A stretch of DNA of 64,000 bases from Erysipelothrix piscisicarius (lineage in GTDB: Bacteria > Bacillota_I > Bacilli_A > Erysipelotrichales > Erysipelotrichaceae). Below are positions 45,655 to 54,163 of the stretch, one piece after another. Within the stretch, counting starts at the first letter, position 1, and every line of letters starts with the position of its first letter. The stretch spans positions 992,001-1,056,000 of the forward strand of contig NZ_CP034234.1 of the NCBI RefSeq assembly GCF_003931795.1, given 5' to 3'. The notes beneath the pieces are model-generated. The model was not told the DNA's origin. It was given only the letters and a program-made list of their open reading frames with translations, and did not search any database. The position numbers were made by a program, and so were the translations under genes.

Positions 45655-46297
45655 GGAAGGAATACGTCGTCTGTTACGTTATGATTTAAAACAGATGGGT
45701 TTTGATGTTCATTCTGCTAAAGATGGCCGTGAAGGGCTTGAAATGGCTCTTGATGGCCAATTTGATGTCATTATTATTGATTGGATGTTACCGTATTACG
45801 ACGGCATTGAACTTGTTTCAAGGTTTAGAGGTCGTGGTTTAAATGCTGTTTTAATTATGCTGACGGCTAAAGATGAAGAAGCGGATATTCTCGAAGCGTT
45901 TGAAGCGGGGGTTGATGATTATCTCTCAAAGCCTTTTTCACCTCGAGAGCTCTCAGCGCGTATTACTGCACATCTACGCCGGGTAGATATGAACCACGAA
46001 TTAAGAAGGATTGAAGTCGGGGATATTGTGATTAATTTGGATCAACATACCGTGATGGTTGCTGGTGAGAATGTTGAACTTACGAAAAAAGAATTCGACT
46101 TATTAATCTACCTTCTCCAAAATGAAAATATTGTCTTAACACGTGCTCAAATTTTATCAGAGATTTGGCATTTTGATTATGATGGGGATACGCGAATTGT
46201 TGATGTCCATATTTTTAAATTAAGAACAAAACTTGAAGATTCAAATGTTAAAATTAATTCGCTGAGAGGAGTTGGATATGTTGCGAAAAGAGAATAA
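45623..46297 (+). CDS. phoP: PhoP-type OmpR-family response regulator
   Basis: Receiver domain with acidic pocket EDEEG, the phospho-acceptor Asp in VIIIDWMLPYYDG, conserved Thr in MLTAKDEE and Lys in LSKPFSPREL; then an OmpR winged helix (NVELTKKEFDLLIYLLQN, TRIVDVHIFKLRTKLE, RGVGYVAKRE). 224 residues from GTG 45623, which has AAGGAG 7 bp upstream inside phoH. Directly followed by its kinase and then pstSCAB-phoU, so phosphate control is very likely. Confidence 0.93.
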   Translation: MSKKILIIEDEEGIRRLLRYDLKQMGFDVHSAKDGREGLEMALDGQFDVIIIDWMLPYYDGIELVSRFRGRGLNAVLIMLTAKDEEADILEAFEAGVDDYLSKPFSPRELSARITAHLRRVDMNHELRRIEVGDIVINLDQHTVMVAGENVELTKKEFDLLIYLLQNENIVLTRAQILSEIWHFDYDGDTRIVDVHIFKLRTKLEDSNVKINSLRGVGYVAKRE

Positions 46298-47489
46298 AAT
46301 ACAATTACTCGTTCTTGTACTTCTTTCGGTGATTGCGCTTTGGAGTCGCACCGTTGTTTCAATACTGTTTTTAAGTTTGGGGATGGCACTTTTATTTATC
46401 CTTGATACATTAAATACAAAAAATAAAGTTGAAACAATTAAAGAAGATGTTGAAATGGTAAAAAAAGAAGCAACGGTGCAAGCCGATTATGCGTTTGATC
46501 GTACTGTGCAGTTGATTAATGCAATACCGTCACCTTTGGTCTATATTGATCAACGTGGAGATTTTGAGGTGAGTAATCAATATTTTGATCAACTCATTCA
46601 TGTTGATGCAAAGAGTGTATACGATGTAAAAATTGATTCGCCAATACGACAAACATTATTGGATGCGTTCCTAAATGAAAAACAATTTGTTCGTCAAGTC
46701 AGCTACCAAGATGTCGAATTTCAAGTGTTATCGATACCGTTCTTAACTGAAAAGCGTCGATACAATGGCTGCATGCTTATTTTTCAAGATGTTACCCGTA
46801 TATTAGAGGGCGAAAAAATGCAAAAACGCTTTATTGCTGATGCATCGCATGAGTTGCGTACACCCATAGCATCCATTAAAGGAATGGTTGAAATCTTAAA
46901 TCGACCTGGATTCAATGATGTTGAAACGCTGCAAGAATTTTTAAAACAAATCGAAAAAGAAAATAACCGTCTTGATCACATTGTTGAGGATTTATTGCTT
47001 CAATCACGTCTAAAATCAAATACGGTCTATTTAGAGAAAACAGTCTTTAATCTCAAACAATTTTTTGATGGGTTAATCTATGAACGAAGACAAGAACTGC
47101 ATCAAGCCAATATTAAAGTGGTTTTAAACTGTCCATCCAATATTACAGTTTACGCAGACCAGTTTCGCTTGTCACAAGTATTTCTTAATCTTTTCAATAA
47201 CGCAATCAATTATGCGGAAAATGGCCGAATCAAAATTCAATGTGATACGGATGATGAGCATGTTCATATCAACTTCTCAGATAACGGAAAAGGCATGGAA
47301 CCTGATTTAATTCCCCATATTTTCGAACGATTCTATCGAGGGGAAAAAGATCGCAGTCGTGAAAATGGAGGAAGTGGCCTGGGTCTTGCGATTTCTAAGT
47401 CGATTGTTGAGGCGCACGGGGGGACGATTAATGTCTCCAGTACCATTGATAAAGGAACAACCTTTACCATAAAGTTAACACAGAATTAA
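46278..47489 (+). CDS. phoR: PhoR-type sensor histidine kinase
   Basis: 403 residues. Two closely spaced hydrophobic helices at the N-terminus (about residues 8-46) with almost no extracytoplasmic loop; a short coiled coil; a PAS domain (about 65-175, SPLVYIDQRGDFEVSN); HisKA with phospho-acceptor in FIADASHELRTPIASIKG; and the ATPase N (NLFNNAINYAE), G1 (SDNGKGM), F and G2 (GGSGLGLAISKSIVEAHGG) boxes. The lack of a sensor loop suggests sensing through the membrane Pst system and PhoU. ATG 46278 after GAGAGGAGTTGGAT, overlapping phoP by 20 bp. Confidence 0.92.
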   Translation: MLRKENKIQLLVLVLLSVIALWSRTVVSILFLSLGMALLFILDTLNTKNKVETIKEDVEMVKKEATVQADYAFDRTVQLINAIPSPLVYIDQRGDFEVSNQYFDQLIHVDAKSVYDVKIDSPIRQTLLDAFLNEKQFVRQVSYQDVEFQVLSIPFLTEKRRYNGCMLIFQDVTRILEGEKMQKRFIADASHELRTPIASIKGMVEILNRPGFNDVETLQEFLKQIEKENNRLDHIVEDLLLQSRLKSNTVYLEKTVFNLKQFFDGLIYERRQELHQANIKVVLNCPSNITVYADQFRLSQVFLNLFNNAINYAENGRIKIQCDTDDEHVHINFSDNGKGMEPDLIPHIFERFYRGEKDRSRENGGSGLGLAISKSIVEAHGGTINVSSTIDKGTTFTIKLTQN

Positions 47490-47528
47490 CAGTTAATTGA
47501 TTTTCTTTTAATGATGCATCGCTATACT
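47475..47528 (+). promoter_or_regulatory. Pho box and promoter of the pst operon
   Basis: Four hexamers at exact 11-bp steps: TTAACA (47475), TTAACA (47486), TTGATT (47497), TTAATG (47508), then TATACT (47523-47528) as -10. There is no good -35, which fits an activator-dependent promoter. The pattern matches PhoP sites of B. subtilis (TT(A/C/T)ACA-like hexamers with 5-bp spacers). The box overlaps the end of phoR. Confidence 0.78.
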
Positions 47529-47562
47529 TTCCGTAATGGTAGGAAAGGGAGCGTGTATTATT

Positions 47563-48465
47563 ATGAGGAAATCTTTTATTTTGCTTTTTCTATTTTCATT
47601 CATTCTAAGTGGGTGTCATACTTCAAGTAATGAAAATGAAATTAAGGTTTATACACGAGACGGTTCATCGGGGACACGGGAAGCGTTCGAATCGATTGCT
47701 GGAATCAAATCGATTACACACAACAGTGCTGAAACAACAGGGAATGGCGATATGGCTACCCAAGTGGGGCAAGCACACAATGCAATTGGATATGTATCGT
47801 TAGCAATGGATTTTCAAAGTAATGGCATTAAACCACTACGTTATTTAGGTATTATGCCATCCATTGAATCAGTGAATGCAGGTACTTATCAACTTGCGCG
47901 TCCATTTAGTTTTGTAACGCGCGGTGAAGGGGATTTTGATTCAAATGAGAAACAAGCGTTGGTACTCGCGTTTCTGGATTACTTAAATAATTCGATTGAA
48001 GGTAAGGAAATTGTTTTGGCCTCAGGTGGAATTGTGGATATTTCGAAAGGCGTTTTATGGGAAGATTTGAAGGAACGTCATCCCATTGTGTCTAGAGATA
48101 ATTCAGATCTAGTGCTTAAAACAGGTGGTTCGACTTCTGTTGAGCCGACCATTAAAGCTGCGGTTGAATCGTTTATTCCAATGGCTGGGAATTTTAAATA
48201 TGAACCCAATCATACTGGATCGGGTGATGGCTACAAGCGCACATTGGGCAGCGAAAAGGATGGTGCCAATCATATTGACATTGGATTTGCGTCACGAAAA
48301 TTCAAAAAAGAAGAACCTGTGGATAAGGGAATGATATCAGGAGTGTATTGTATGGATGCTGTAGTCGTGGTTGTTAATGAGGCGAATCCACTCGAAGATA
48401 TCACTCCGGAACGCCTTCAAAAAATATTTAGCGGAGAACTCTCGCAATGGAAGGAACTTGTATGA
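47563..48465 (+). CDS. pstS: phosphate-binding lipoprotein PstS with circularly permuted order
   Basis: Phosphate-binding component of the Pst importer. Signal peptide with lipobox LSGC (Cys18). Normally PstS runs GGSTSVEP ... ASR ... DAVVVVVN ... IFSGxxxxWK ... TRxxGSGTR ... NAIGYV. Here the second half comes first: YTRDGSSGTR (30-39), GNGDMATQV (60-68), NAIGYVSLA (73-81), FLDYLNN (138-143). It is then joined to the first half: TGGSTSVEP (187-195), GFASRKFK (241-248), DAVVVVVN (265-272) and LQKIFSGELSQWKELV, the last residues of the protein (285-300). Each segment occurs once. ATG 47563 after AGGAAAGGGAG; pstC overlaps by 4 bp. Confidence 0.9.
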   Translation: MRKSFILLFLFSFILSGCHTSSNENEIKVYTRDGSSGTREAFESIAGIKSITHNSAETTGNGDMATQVGQAHNAIGYVSLAMDFQSNGIKPLRYLGIMPSIESVNAGTYQLARPFSFVTRGEGDFDSNEKQALVLAFLDYLNNSIEGKEIVLASGGIVDISKGVLWEDLKERHPIVSRDNSDLVLKTGGSTSVEPTIKAAVESFIPMAGNFKYEPNHTGSGDGYKRTLGSEKDGANHIDIGFASRKFKKEEPVDKGMISGVYCMDAVVVVVNEANPLEDITPERLQKIFSGELSQWKELV

Positions 48466-49415
48466 GTTACAAACAGAATCGTTTCGGGGTTCACACTCCG
48501 GAAGGCTATCAACATCGAAAAAGAACAATTGATATTTGGGTTCAAAGCATTTTAAAACTGATGGGAATTCTTGCGGCATCGATGGTCGTTGTAATCTTTG
48601 TATTTATCTTTAAACGTGGTATTGCTGTTTTTCTTCCTTCATATGGTCCAAATCAAATTTCATTACTGGATTTTCTTACTGGATTTGTTTGGGAAGCGGA
48701 CAAGAAGATATATGGTGTGCTTTTTATTGTGATTAATACGGTCATTACCGCATTTTTAGCAATGTTAATTGCGTTTCCAATTTCAGTGCTCACTGCATTG
48801 TTTATTTCTAAAATTGCACCCAAGAATTTATCCAAGCTACTCACAACGGTGATTGAGATGCTTGCGGCAGTTCCTTCTGTTGTTTATGGTGTTTTTGCTT
48901 CGGGTGTCATAGTGCCATTTGTCGATGAATTTGCAACCGCTCTTGGTTTTTCAACATTTGGTGGAAGATCAATGTTAGCGGTTGTAATCCTACTGGCGAT
49001 AATGGTGTTACCAACCATGACTTCGCTTTCAATCGTTTCAATGAATGCGGTTGATAAAAATTTAGAACTTGGTTCGCTCGCGTTGGGCGCTTCATCGACT
49101 CAAACGAATTTTAAAGTGGTTTTAACGTCAGCGAAATCTGGAATAACTACGGGGCTCATCCTTGGGTTGGCACGGGCGTTTGGTGAGGCTACGGCCGTTT
49201 CGATGGTTGCAGGAAATAAACCGACCGGACCAACATGGAGTCCATTTGATATCACGCGAACACTGACATCTACGATGCTCTCAGGAATGAAAGAAACATC
49301 GGGCGTTGATTATGATGTGCGATTTAGTGTCGGGATTGTGCTTATGGTTATTATTTTGATCTCAAACTTAGTGATTCATGCATTCAAAAAGAAAGTGGGG
49401 AATGACGGAAAATGA
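48462..49415 (+). CDS. pstC: phosphate ABC transporter permease PstC
   Basis: 317-residue inner-membrane permease with about six helices. N-terminal helix at about 30-55, then an extracytoplasmic loop (SLLDFLTGFVWEADKKIYGV) and the permease core with AAVPSVVYGVFA, LPTMTSLSIVSMNAVDKNLELGSLALGASSTQTNFKVVL, the EAA-like loop GLILGLARAFGEATAVSMVAGN. ATG overlaps the pstS stop and its end overlaps pstA by 4 bp. Of ordinary length, unlike pstA. Confidence 0.94.
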   Translation: MSYKQNRFGVHTPEGYQHRKRTIDIWVQSILKLMGILAASMVVVIFVFIFKRGIAVFLPSYGPNQISLLDFLTGFVWEADKKIYGVLFIVINTVITAFLAMLIAFPISVLTALFISKIAPKNLSKLLTTVIEMLAAVPSVVYGVFASGVIVPFVDEFATALGFSTFGGRSMLAVVILLAIMVLPTMTSLSIVSMNAVDKNLELGSLALGASSTQTNFKVVLTSAKSGITTGLILGLARAFGEATAVSMVAGNKPTGPTWSPFDITRTLTSTMLSGMKETSGVDYDVRFSVGIVLMVIILISNLVIHAFKKKVGNDGK

Positions 49416-50635
49416 CACGTAAACGTAAAATTCACGATTTGTTCCTAAATGGTATCACGTATCTCGCTTCTTTGCTTTCAGTTCTTGTTCTTATCGGCAT
49501 TTTTAGTTTTGTGGTAATTCGGGGTAAGGATACACTCAGTTGGGATATGTTACGTTCAAATTATTGGTCGGAAAATTATTTGCTGGGGTTCCCAGATACA
49601 AAATCAGGAATGTTTGTTGAGCCTGAGAATTTAGATACTGCAGATGTTTTTAATGAAAACTATGGTATTGCCATTCGAGATCATCAAAATCATGAAGGGA
49701 AAAAGACGGTTATCGTATCGTATGTGGATGAAAAAAGTCCATTTAATGAAACGATTAACTTAACTGCTGGGCCACAATTTGAAAAGCATCACGTCATTCA
49801 TAAAGGTGATGCAATTGAACGACTTACAATGAGTGACTCCAATGGAGAACGAATGATTTCTGGCCATGTCGCTGGGGATGATGCCCAGCAATTAAACATA
49901 AAGCTAAATGAAGCTCAAAGTTTGCAATCCATTTATTATAAAACACAAAGTGGGGGAATTTGGGGTTCTATTCTTGCAACCTTGCTTCTGATTGGGACAT
50001 CGTTGCTCTTTGCATTACCCCTAGGAATCGGCGCAGCCCTTTACCTTACAGAGATTGCACCAGATACTGCGTTGACACGCATGTTAGAAAGCAGTATTGA
50101 AATGTTAGCAGGTGTTCCAAGTATTATCTTCGGGCTTTTAGGGATCGCTGTTCTCTTTCCTATCACCGCTTTCTTTAATGTATCGGGGTTAAGTATTCTT
50201 CTTGGCGGGATGACGATGGCCGTAATTTTATTACCAGTTATAATTCGATCGGTGAAAGAATCGTTGTTGGTTGTACCTGACGGTTTACGATCGGCATCGC
50301 TTTCACTTGGTGGAACCCAAACACAGACTATCTTTAAAGTGGTGCTCCCAAGTGCTTTACCTGGAATCTTATCAGCTGTGCTCTTATCAGTTAGTCGGAT
50401 AATTGGGGAGTCGGCAGCTCTTATCTATACAATGGGAACGTTTGTGAACGATGCACCGGGTATCACTCAAGGAGGAACCTCACTTGCGGTACATATTTGG
50501 TCTGTTATGAGTCAAGAACAACCTAATTTTGAGTTAGCCAGTGCTATTTCAATTGTTATTTTAGGGCTTGTATTAATCTTAAATTTATCCGTCAAATATA
50601 TTTCTAAGCAACTTCAAAAAAGGATGGGATATTAA
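49412..50635 (+). CDS. pstA: phosphate ABC transporter permease PstA with a large extracytoplasmic insertion
   Basis: 407 residues, over 100 more than usual PstA (about 280-300). One N-terminal helix (about 13-35) is followed by a hydrophilic segment of about 140 residues (about 38-180), which includes [18 protein letters not shown] and an acidic, Asn/Asp-rich stretch. It is predicted outside the membrane. The normal core follows: [103 protein letters not shown]. Overlaps pstC by 4 bp; pstB begins 2 bp downstream. Confidence 0.93.
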   Translation: MTRKRKIHDLFLNGITYLASLLSVLVLIGIFSFVVIRGKDTLSWDMLRSNYWSENYLLGFPDTKSGMFVEPENLDTADVFNENYGIAIRDHQNHEGKKTVIVSYVDEKSPFNETINLTAGPQFEKHHVIHKGDAIERLTMSDSNGERMISGHVAGDDAQQLNIKLNEAQSLQSIYYKTQSGGIWGSILATLLLIGTSLLFALPLGIGAALYLTEIAPDTALTRMLESSIEMLAGVPSIIFGLLGIAVLFPITAFFNVSGLSILLGGMTMAVILLPVIIRSVKESLLVVPDGLRSASLSLGGTQTQTIFKVVLPSALPGILSAVLLSVSRIIGESAALIYTMGTFVNDAPGITQGGTSLAVHIWSVMSQEQPNFELASAISIVILGLVLILNLSVKYISKQLQKRMGY

Positions 50636-50637
50636 TC

Positions 50638-51390
50638 ATGAATAGTTTCCAAGTTAAAAATTTAAATCTTTTCTACGGGGATCATCAGGCACTCAAAGAT
50701 ATATCTATTGACATAAAAAAACAAAAAGTTACTGCTTTTATTGGACCTTCAGGATGTGGTAAATCGACGTTTCTACGATGCTTTAATCGAATGAATGATT
50801 TAGTAGAAAGTTGTCGAATTGAGGGAAGTGTACTTTTTGAAAATGAGAACATCTATGGAAGGGATGTGGATGTGGTGGATTTAAGAACACGGGTAGGGAT
50901 GGTGTTTCAACACCCAAATCCCTTTCCAATGAGCATCTATGATAATGTTGCGTATGGATTGCGATGCCAAGGTATCAAAGACAAACATGTTCTCGATGAA
51001 GCTGTTAAGACCGCGCTGATTAAAGCGGCACTCTATGATGAGGTTTCGGATCGATTGGGTTCATCAGCACTCCGTCTATCAGGAGGTCAACAACAACGTT
51101 TATGCATCGCGCGTGCAATTGCTTTAAAACCTGAAGTGATTTTGATGGATGAACCAACTTCAGCACTCGACCCAATTGCTACCGCAAAGATTGAAGAATT
51201 AATTCTTGATTTAAAAAAAGATTATACAATTATTATCGTAACGCACTCAATGCAACAAGCGGGGCGTATCAGTGATATGACTGCCTTTTTCTTAATGGGT
51301 GATATTGTTGAATATGAAACGACACGTAAACTCTTTCATACCCCTAAAGATAAGCGTACTGAAGACTATATTACAGGCCGATTTGGCTAG
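50638..51390 (+). CDS. pstB: phosphate ABC transporter ATP-binding protein
   Basis: 250-residue ATPase energising PstCA. Walker [14 protein letters not shown], the PstB-typical [16 protein letters not shown]-loop [16 protein letters not shown], signature [16 protein letters not shown], Walker [14 protein letters not shown], and switch His in [12 protein letters not shown] 2 bp after pstA with AAAAAGGATGGGA within the end of pstA as SD. Confidence 0.97.
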   Translation: MNSFQVKNLNLFYGDHQALKDISIDIKKQKVTAFIGPSGCGKSTFLRCFNRMNDLVESCRIEGSVLFENENIYGRDVDVVDLRTRVGMVFQHPNPFPMSIYDNVAYGLRCQGIKDKHVLDEAVKTALIKAALYDEVSDRLGSSALRLSGGQQQRLCIARAIALKPEVILMDEPTSALDPIATAKIEELILDLKKDYTIIIVTHSMQQAGRISDMTAFFLMGDIVEYETTRKLFHTPKDKRTEDYITGRFG

Positions 51391-51398
51391 GAGGAACT

Positions 51399-52031
51399 AT
51401 GCGATTAGAAGACAAAATGTTGGTGTTTGAAGCGGATTTATTAGCGATGGCAGATCGCGTTCGTAAGCAGATGGCAATGGCGATTCAAGCAATAGTTACG
51501 GAGGATAAAACACTTGCTTTAAATGTCATAGAGAAAGATGACTATATTAATGATTCGGATGAAAGCATAAATGATCAAGCGATTGAAATTCTTTCGTTAA
51601 TGCAGCCGGTCGCGAAAGATTTGAGAATGGTCGTTGGCGGGATTAAGGTGTCCGCGGATTTGGAACGGATTGGTGACTATGCCAAAAATATGGGGCGATA
51701 CGTTATTAAAAGTAAAGAATCTCAACCTGAGTATCAAAGTGATGTTGAGTTGTTGGGGGCTAAGTTCCTCGAAAATTTCGATGCAGTTGTATCGCTTTTA
51801 AAGAAACCGAATGTTAAAGATGCCTATGTTGTTGCGGAGATGGATGAAGCTTTAGATGAACTTTTTCAAGGGATTATGGCGCGATATGCTTCAGAGCCTA
51901 TAGAATCAGATCGTATTCCAACTCAAACAATTGGAATCTTGCGTAATATTGAACGTGCAGGTGATCACGCGACGAATATTTGTGAGCATGTAATCTACAT
52001 TGTGAAAGGACGTCATATCGATTTTGGGTAA
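51399..52031 (+). CDS. phoU: phosphate transport system regulator PhoU
   Basis: All-helical two-repeat protein (210 residues) that links Pst activity to the PhoR kinase. The E/D-rich metal-binding motifs occur once in each half: KVSADLERIGDYAKNMGRYV and RNIERAGDHATNICEHVIYI. ATG after TAGGAGGAACT, 8 bp beyond pstB. End of the pst operon; a terminator follows. Confidence 0.96.
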   Translation: MRLEDKMLVFEADLLAMADRVRKQMAMAIQAIVTEDKTLALNVIEKDDYINDSDESINDQAIEILSLMQPVAKDLRMVVGGIKVSADLERIGDYAKNMGRYVIKSKESQPEYQSDVELLGAKFLENFDAVVSLLKKPNVKDAYVVAEMDEALDELFQGIMARYASEPIESDRIPTQTIGILRNIERAGDHATNICEHVIYIVKGRHIDFG

Positions 52032-52039
52032 TATGTGAT

Positions 52040-52067
52040 AAAAGGCTTAGATTTAAGCCTTTTTTTT
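52040..52067 (+). terminator. terminator after phoU
   Basis: Ten-bp stem AAAAGGCTTA (52040-52049) / TAAGCCTTTT (52054-52063), GATT loop, then T-run. Confidence 0.85.
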
Positions 52068-52068
52068 G

Positions 52069-52077
52069 TGATATAAT
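52069..52077 (+). promoter_or_regulatory. extended -10 promoter for the ybeY-era-recO cluster
   Basis: TGA-TATAAT lies 18 bp before the ybeY ATG, right after the T-run of the phoU terminator. There is no -35 of note, as usual for extended -10 promoters. Confidence 0.55.
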
Positions 52078-52095
52078 TAATGCGGAAGTGATAAA

Positions 52096-52539
52096 ATGGA
52101 AATAAATTATATTAATCAATCAAATGATGACTTTTGGGACGCTTATGAGACGTATCTCAAGCCAATTTTGGAAGAGACTTTAAGCAAGACTGCTTTTGAG
52201 AAGGCAGTAGAAGTTAATGTTGTTTTAGTAGATGACCAAAGCATCCATAACTTTAATAAAGAATTCCGTAATATTGATCGACCTACAGATGTTTTAAGCT
52301 TTGAGGATGGTTCAATGGATGAGGAAGTTTTTATGATGGGGGATATTATTATCAGTGTTGATGCGATTCGCCGACAAGCAGAAGAATACGGGCACTCCCT
52401 TAAACGTGAGTTCTGTTTTCTCGTAGCACATGGGTACCTCCACTTATTAGGCTATGATCATCATACGCCGGAGGAGGAAGTCGTTATGTTTGGACTACAG
52501 AAAGAAATCTTGCATGATATCGCTCGCAAAGATTCTTAA
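52096..52539 (+). CDS. ybeY: endoribonuclease YbeY
   Basis: Metal-dependent RNase for 16S rRNA 3'-end maturation and ribosome quality control. The H-x3-H-x5-H metal motif is visible in AHGYLHLLGYDHH, preceded by TDVLSFEDG and MGDIIISVDAI. 147 residues. ATG after GCGGAAGTGATAAA. Its 3' end overlaps the proposed dgkA start by 26 bp. Confidence 0.95.
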   Translation: MEINYINQSNDDFWDAYETYLKPILEETLSKTAFEKAVEVNVVLVDDQSIHNFNKEFRNIDRPTDVLSFEDGSMDEEVFMMGDIIISVDAIRRQAEEYGHSLKREFCFLVAHGYLHLLGYDHHTPEEEVVMFGLQKEILHDIARKDS

Positions 52540-52882
52540 ACGTACCCGGAAAAAATTTAAGTCGGCATTTCAGGGTGTTAAGACCGGAGTGTTATACGAT
52601 CATAGTATTCTGATACAACTGATTCTTGGATTCATTGCCATCATCGTTTTTGCGTTGATCGGGATTACTCCCGTTGAATGGATGTTTGTGGTGAGTGCAG
52701 TTTTTATGGTTCTGGTTACAGAATTTTTAAATTCAGCCGTAGAGGATATTTGTGATTTGCTTATTAAAAATTATAACTTGCATGTAAAAGAAATTAAGGA
52801 CATTGCAGCAGGTGCAGTGTTGTTAGCAGCAATATATGCAATTATTATAGGAGTTATCGTGCTCACAAGGAGATTTATATGA
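52514..52882 (+). CDS. dgkA: undecaprenol/diacylglycerol kinase DgkA
   Basis: Small integral membrane kinase (122 residues), in Bacillota probably recycling undecaprenol. Three hydrophobic helices; the first cytoplasmic part has KFKSAFQGVKTG, and the catalytic helix region reads VLVTEFLNSAVEDICDLL (the family's E...N-x-A-E-x2-D). ATG 52514 lies inside ybeY; earlier in-frame codons are not homologous. Overlaps cdd by 4 bp. The ybeY-dgkA-cdd-era-recO order is conserved in Bacillota. Confidence 0.92.
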   Translation: MISLAKILKRTRKKFKSAFQGVKTGVLYDHSILIQLILGFIAIIVFALIGITPVEWMFVVSAVFMVLVTEFLNSAVEDICDLLIKNYNLHVKEIKDIAAGAVLLAAIYAIIIGVIVLTRRFI

Positions 52883-53280
52883 AAGACGAACTCATTTCAA
52901 AAGCTTTTGAAGCAATGCGTAATGCCTATGCACCGTACTCGAATTACCATGTTGGCGCATGTCTTTTGACTCGCGATGGTAAGACGTTTGTAGGTGCAAA
53001 TGTCGAAAATGCATCATATGGTGCAACAAACTGTGGTGAGCGAAGTGCTGTGTTTTCCGCTTATTCCCATGGATATCGACAAGCGGATATTGTTGGAATT
53101 GCAATCGTAACGGATGGCAGTCTTTTAGCAGGACCGTGTGGAATATGCAGACAAGTACTTTCAGAGTTGCTTGAACCGACAACACCGATCTATTTATCAA
53201 ATGGCAACGAATCAATGACCACAAACATTGAAGAATTGATGCCATTAATGTTTGGAAAGAAGGACTTAAATGACATTTAA
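52879..53280 (+). CDS. cdd: cytidine deaminase
   Basis: Zinc enzyme converting cytidine and deoxycytidine to uridines. AYAPYSNYHVGACLLTRDG, the zinc/catalytic motif VENASYGATNCGERSA and PCGICRQVLSE supply the three cysteines and glutamate. 133 residues. ATG overlaps dgkA's stop; its end overlaps era by 11 bp. Works with pdp and deoC in salvage. Confidence 0.96.
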   Translation: MKDELISKAFEAMRNAYAPYSNYHVGACLLTRDGKTFVGANVENASYGATNCGERSAVFSAYSHGYRQADIVGIAIVTDGSLLAGPCGICRQVLSELLEPTTPIYLSNGNESMTTNIEELMPLMFGKKDLNDI

Positions 53281-54163
53281 ATCAGGATTTATTTCAATTG
53301 TTGGTCGTCCCAATGCTGGGAAATCAACATTAATTAATCAAATCGTTAAACAAAAAATAGCGATTGTTACAGAAAAAGCACAAACAACACGAGATGCGAT
53401 TATCGGGGTTAAAACCGAAGAGGATTATCAACTTATTTTTATTGATACGCCTGGCATTCATAAACCAAAACATCAGTTGGGTGAACGAATGAATCGAACA
53501 GCCTATGCGCATTTTAAAGGCGTTGATTTGGTTTACTATATTATTGATGGTGCAGAACCATTTGGAACTGGTGATGAATTTGTCATTGAGCGATTAAGCA
53601 AACTGAAAATTCCCGTATTCCTAATTATTAATAAAGTTGATAAGATGAGCGAACAGGCTCTTTTAGAACGAATTGCTGCTTCGACTGATTTTAAATTTAC
53701 GGAGATCATTCAATTTCAGCTTTAGAAAACAATAATGTTGATCGATTATTGGATGTGACTCTAAGTTATATGGAAGAGGTGTGATGTATTACCTAAAGAT
53801 CAAGTGAGTGCATACCCCGAACAATTTATTATGGCTGAAATTGTTCGTGAAAAAATTCTTGAGTTAACAGAAGAAGAAATACCTCACAGTGTAGCAGTTG
53901 CGATTGAGCGAATAGTTAAGAAGAAGAATGCGACAATCATTAGTGCTGTTATCCTCGTTGATCGACCTTCACAAAAAGGGATCATTATTGGTAAACAAGG
54001 GAGTATGATTAAGCAAATAGGGGAACGTGCTCGTGGAGAGTTGGAAACAGTTCTTGGAGAAAAAGTGTTTTTGGAAACCTATGTTCGTGTTGAAAAAAAC
54101 TGGCGTAATCGTGCTCGAATGTTAAATCAGCTTGGATATATTGAAACTGAATATGAACAATAA
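53270..54163 (+). CDS. era: GTPase Era, frame broken by three single-base losses
   Basis: Essential GTPase for 16S rRNA maturation. G1 GRPNAGKSTL, G2 around TTRDAI, G3 DTPGIHKPKH and G4 NKVDK are in the first part; the KH domain with VDRPSQKGIIIGKQGSMIKQIG and ERARGELETVLGEKVFL is in the last part. Between them the frame is lost. Adding one C at 53711 (giving PISALENNNVDRLL), one G at 53778-53779 and one C at 53792-53793 restores EEGVMYYPKDQVSAYPEQF and a continuous protein of about 298 residues. Because Era is normally essential and each loss is in a C or G run, sequence error is the simplest reading. Confidence 0.88.

Noticed and set aside
47536..47562. Upstream ATG for PstS at 47536
   Set aside because: No SD is in front of it and it would add polar residues before the signal peptide; ATG 47563 gives a standard lipoprotein signal.
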